DNA of 6,344 nt from Candidatus Nanohalarchaeota archaeon (GTDB lineage: Archaea; EX4484-52; B79-G9), in NCBI GenBank assembly GCA_030594795.1, contig JAUVEK010000078.1:1-6344 (forward strand), given 5' to 3'. Shown here in pieces: positions 5,121-6,344 of the stretch; positions within the stretch are counted from its first letter, which is position 1; every line of letters starts with the position of its first letter. The notes below the pieces were generated by a model. It saw nothing but the letters and a program-made list of their open reading frames with translations, was not told the DNA's origin and did not search any database. Made by a program: the position numbers and the translations under genes.

Positions 5121-5897
5121 TTGACAAGAGTAATTGCAGTTGCATCAGGAAAAGGCGGGGTAGGTAAAACAACAGTCACTTCAAATTTGGGTTCTGCGCT
5201 GACAGAATTCGGCCAAAGGGCGCTTGTGATGGATACAAATTTAACGACCCCGAATCTGGGCTTTCACCTCGGAGTGCCTCTTTATCCAAAAACACTCCAC
5301 GACGTCTTGAAAGGCGAAGCATACATTGACGAAGCAATATATGTACACCCGTCAGGCCTTAAAGTAATTCCTGCAGGAATTTCCATGGCAGACCTGAAAA
5401 GTACTAACCCTAGGGACCTGAGCAAAGTTGTTCTTGATCTGGTCGGTGACCATGATGTCGTACTCCTGGACTCCGCAGCAGGGCTCGGCCGCGAGGCTGT
5501 TGCAGGCATAGAATCCGCAGACGAACTGCTCGTCGTCACAAACCCGGAACTGCCTTCAGTTACAGATGCCCTCAAAGCGATAAAGCTATCCGAAGAAATG
5601 GGGACGCATGTCCTTGGTGTCGTTCTGAACAGAGTAAAAGGAACAAAGTCAGAGCTTTCTGTTTCAGATGTTGAATCTCTCCTGGGTTACCCTGTGATTT
5701 CCCAGATCCCGGAAGATAAGATGATGCTTGAAAGCCTGGCTGCGAAATCTCCCCTAGTCGCTTACGCGCCAAATTCAGCAGCAGCACTTGAACTGAAAAA
5801 ACTTGCAGCAACTCTGGTTGGTATCGACTACGAGGCACCTGCAGCGCCAAAAGGGCCTTCATTCATTTCAAGGATTTTTGGTTTCCTAAAAAGATGA
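5121..5897 (+). CDS. minD: MinD/ParA-family ATPase (septum-site/positioning protein MinD)
   Basis: A 258-residue deviant-Walker P-loop ATPase that cycles on and off the membrane with ATP dimerisation. Bacterial MinD helps place the division site, while in some archaea MinD homologues position polar structures such as archaella and chemoreceptors. Motifs: deviant Walker A KGGVGKTT at 11-18 with signature Lys11 and catalytic-loop Lys16; switch I MDTNLTTPNLG at 37-47 with Asp38; and Walker B/switch II VVLLDSAAGLGRE at 113-125 with Asp117. The C-terminus SFISRIFGFLKR (247-258) looks like a MinD membrane-targeting amphipathic helix, connected by an Ala/Pro linker. Translation starts at TTG 5121 behind GGTGAT. 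No MinC or MinE is in the window, as is usual for archaea. The gene is followed by a hairpin terminator. The specific cargo is not deducible. Confidence 0.92.
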   Translation: MTRVIAVASGKGGVGKTTVTSNLGSALTEFGQRALVMDTNLTTPNLGFHLGVPLYPKTLHDVLKGEAYIDEAIYVHPSGLKVIPAGISMADLKSTNPRDLSKVVLDLVGDHDVVLLDSAAGLGREAVAGIESADELLVVTNPELPSVTDALKAIKLSEEMGTHVLGVVLNRVKGTKSELSVSDVESLLGYPVISQIPEDKMMLESLAAKSPLVAYAPNSAAALELKKLAATLVGIDYEAPAAPKGPSFISRIFGFLKR

Positions 5898-5900
5898 TTT

Positions 5901-5932
5901 GACAGGATGAAATCTCTCTCCTGTCTTCTTTA
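5901..5932 (+). terminator. minD terminator hairpin
   Basis: Three bases after the minD stop, GACAGGA (5901-5907) pairs perfectly with TCCTGTC (5919-5925) across an 11-base loop. A pyrimidine/T-rich tract (TTCTTTA) follows. The 3' arm overlaps GTCTTC (5923-5928), which can also pair with GAAGAC at 5985-5990, so two alternative folds are possible. Confidence 0.6.
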
Positions 5933-5987
5933 TTCCCAAGTGAGTCTAATACTCCACAGCTTGCTGCAAATATAATTCACTTGGGAA
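5933..5987 (+). repeat. Hairpin element A with REP-like core
   Basis: TTCCCAAGTGA (5933-5943) pairs perfectly with TCACTTGGGAA (5977-5987), an 11-bp outer stem. The 33-base loop contains a core, 5947-5969, that begins TAATACTCCACAGCTTGCTG. It matches the core of element B 71 bp downstream at 18 of 23 positions, and all five differences are transitions. The inner CCACA/TGCAA hairpin corresponding to that of B is largely unpaired, so this copy looks decayed. Confidence 0.6.
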
Positions 5988-5991
5988 GACT

Positions 5992-6070
5992 AAAAATCGC
6001 CGTCTCGGAAATCCACATAATACCCCGCAACTTGCTGCGGTTAGGATAGCGGATTTCAGGCGATTTTTTT
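5992..6070 (+). repeat. Hairpin element B with REP-like core and T-tail
   Basis: Nested stems: AAAAATCGCC (5992-6001) with GGCGATTTTT (6059-6068), 10 bp; GAAATCC (6008-6014) with GGATTTC (6051-6057), 7 bp; and an inner CCGCA (6025-6029) with TGCGG (6036-6040), loop ACTTGC. The core 6018-6040 begins TAATACCCCGCAACTTGCTG and repeats that of element A. The long stem runs into a T-rich tail, so it could also terminate transcription. The core resembles the small palindromic CCCCGCARCTTGCTGCGG-type REP sequences, but no transposase is present in the window. Confidence 0.6.
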
Positions 6071-6087
6071 ATTTTTCTATTATAATC

Positions 6088-6095
6088 TATATAAA
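6088..6095 (+). promoter_or_regulatory. TATA box of the right-edge gene
   Basis: TATATAAA at 6088-6095 predicts initiation at about 6118, three bases before the ATG at 6121. This implies a leaderless transcript independent of minD. It follows directly after the T-tail of hairpin B. Confidence 0.6.
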
Positions 6096-6120
6096 TGCAA
6101 AAAACCAAGATAGATAATGT

Positions 6121-6344
6121 ATGGCAGACGAACAAATCTACAACTACGTGAGACAGAACCTTCGTATGGGATATTCCAGAGAATCCATTAAGCAGGCGCT
6201 CGCGTCCAAAGGATATAACACATCAATCGTCGACCAGGTTGCATCAGAGATGACCCGCAGCACTGCTCCTCTGCAGCAGCCGCTGCCCGCCAACAACACA
6301 TCTATCATCGACAAAATAAAAGACAACAAGCTAATTGTGGAAAT
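6121..6344 (+). CDS. Unrecognised protein with N-terminal helical GYS module, partial at right edge
   Basis: Open frame from ATG 6121 through the window edge, with 74 complete codons and no stop. The start is supported by the TATA box 30 bases upstream; a nearby ATG at 6117 is out of frame. The first ~45 residues predict as three short helices: EQIYNYVRQNLRMG, then YSRESIKQALASKGY, then NTSIVDQVASEM. The pattern of hydrophobics around GYSRESIKQAL...GY resembles small helical modules (UBA- or SHOCT-like in general layout) placed before linkers in archaeal membrane or secreted proteins. A Gln/Pro linker (TAPLQQPLPANN) and a charged segment IIDKIKDNKLIVE follow, possibly leading to a membrane segment beyond the edge. 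I do not recognise a named family; the function is unknown. Confidence 0.75.
   Translation, partial: MADEQIYNYVRQNLRMGYSRESIKQALASKGYNTSIVDQVASEMTRSTAPLQQPLPANNTSIIDKIKDNKLIVE

Noticed and set aside
5282..5862. Minus-strand open frames opposite minD
   Set aside because: Antisense shadows of a clear MinD coding frame.
6144..6329. Minus-strand 61-codon open frame at the right edge
   Set aside because: It overlaps the plus-strand frame from 6121, which has a well-placed TATA box and plausible helical protein sequence.

Overview
The window looks archaeal, most likely from an uncultivated lineage such as a DPANN-type archaeon, though the exact group cannot be fixed from 6.3 kb. Four of the six genes have an A/T-rich TATA-like box whose expected transcription start falls within a few bases of the start codon (leaderless style). 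The other two (ilvC, minD) have leaders with archaeal-type Shine-Dalgarno sequences. The MinD homologue has the short form seen in archaea. The leucyl-tRNA synthetase fragment is of the bacterial sequence type, so some gene content has a bacterial history.

Layout. On the minus strand, reading leftwards from about 4740: ilvC (ketol-acid reductoisomerase, 3745-4737), a very large cysteine-rich surface protein ending in a transglutaminase-like domain (1181-3628), a small YdjM/DUF457-type membrane protein (596-1108), and the N-terminal part of leuS (1-492, cut by the window edge). Each minus-strand gene appears to have its own promoter, so this is not a tight operon. On the plus strand lie minD (5121-5897) and the start of an unrecognised gene (6121 to the right edge). 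The 383-bp gap 4738-5120 is a divergent promoter region with several palindromic or repeated candidate operator sites. The 223-bp gap 5898-6120 holds three hairpins, two of which share a 23-bp core.

The most unusual gene is the 815-codon transglutaminase-like protein. It has an N-terminal pilin-like or anchor segment, then two blocks of DGxCDxDC-type repeats separated by a knottin/granulin-like CC-rich module, then a transglutaminase-superfamily core with an apparent Cys633-His667-Asp712 triad. By hand count it has about 68 cysteines (roughly 8%). The simplest reading is a disulfide-stabilised, possibly metal-binding, cell-surface protein with a papain-like catalytic head (protease, crosslinking or amidase type). 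The substrate is unknown.

The other genes are housekeeping: branched-chain amino acid synthesis (ilvC), leucine charging (leuS) and membrane-associated spatial organisation (minD). No functional link between them and the surface protein is proven. No tRNA, rRNA, CRISPR array or complete insertion sequence was found.
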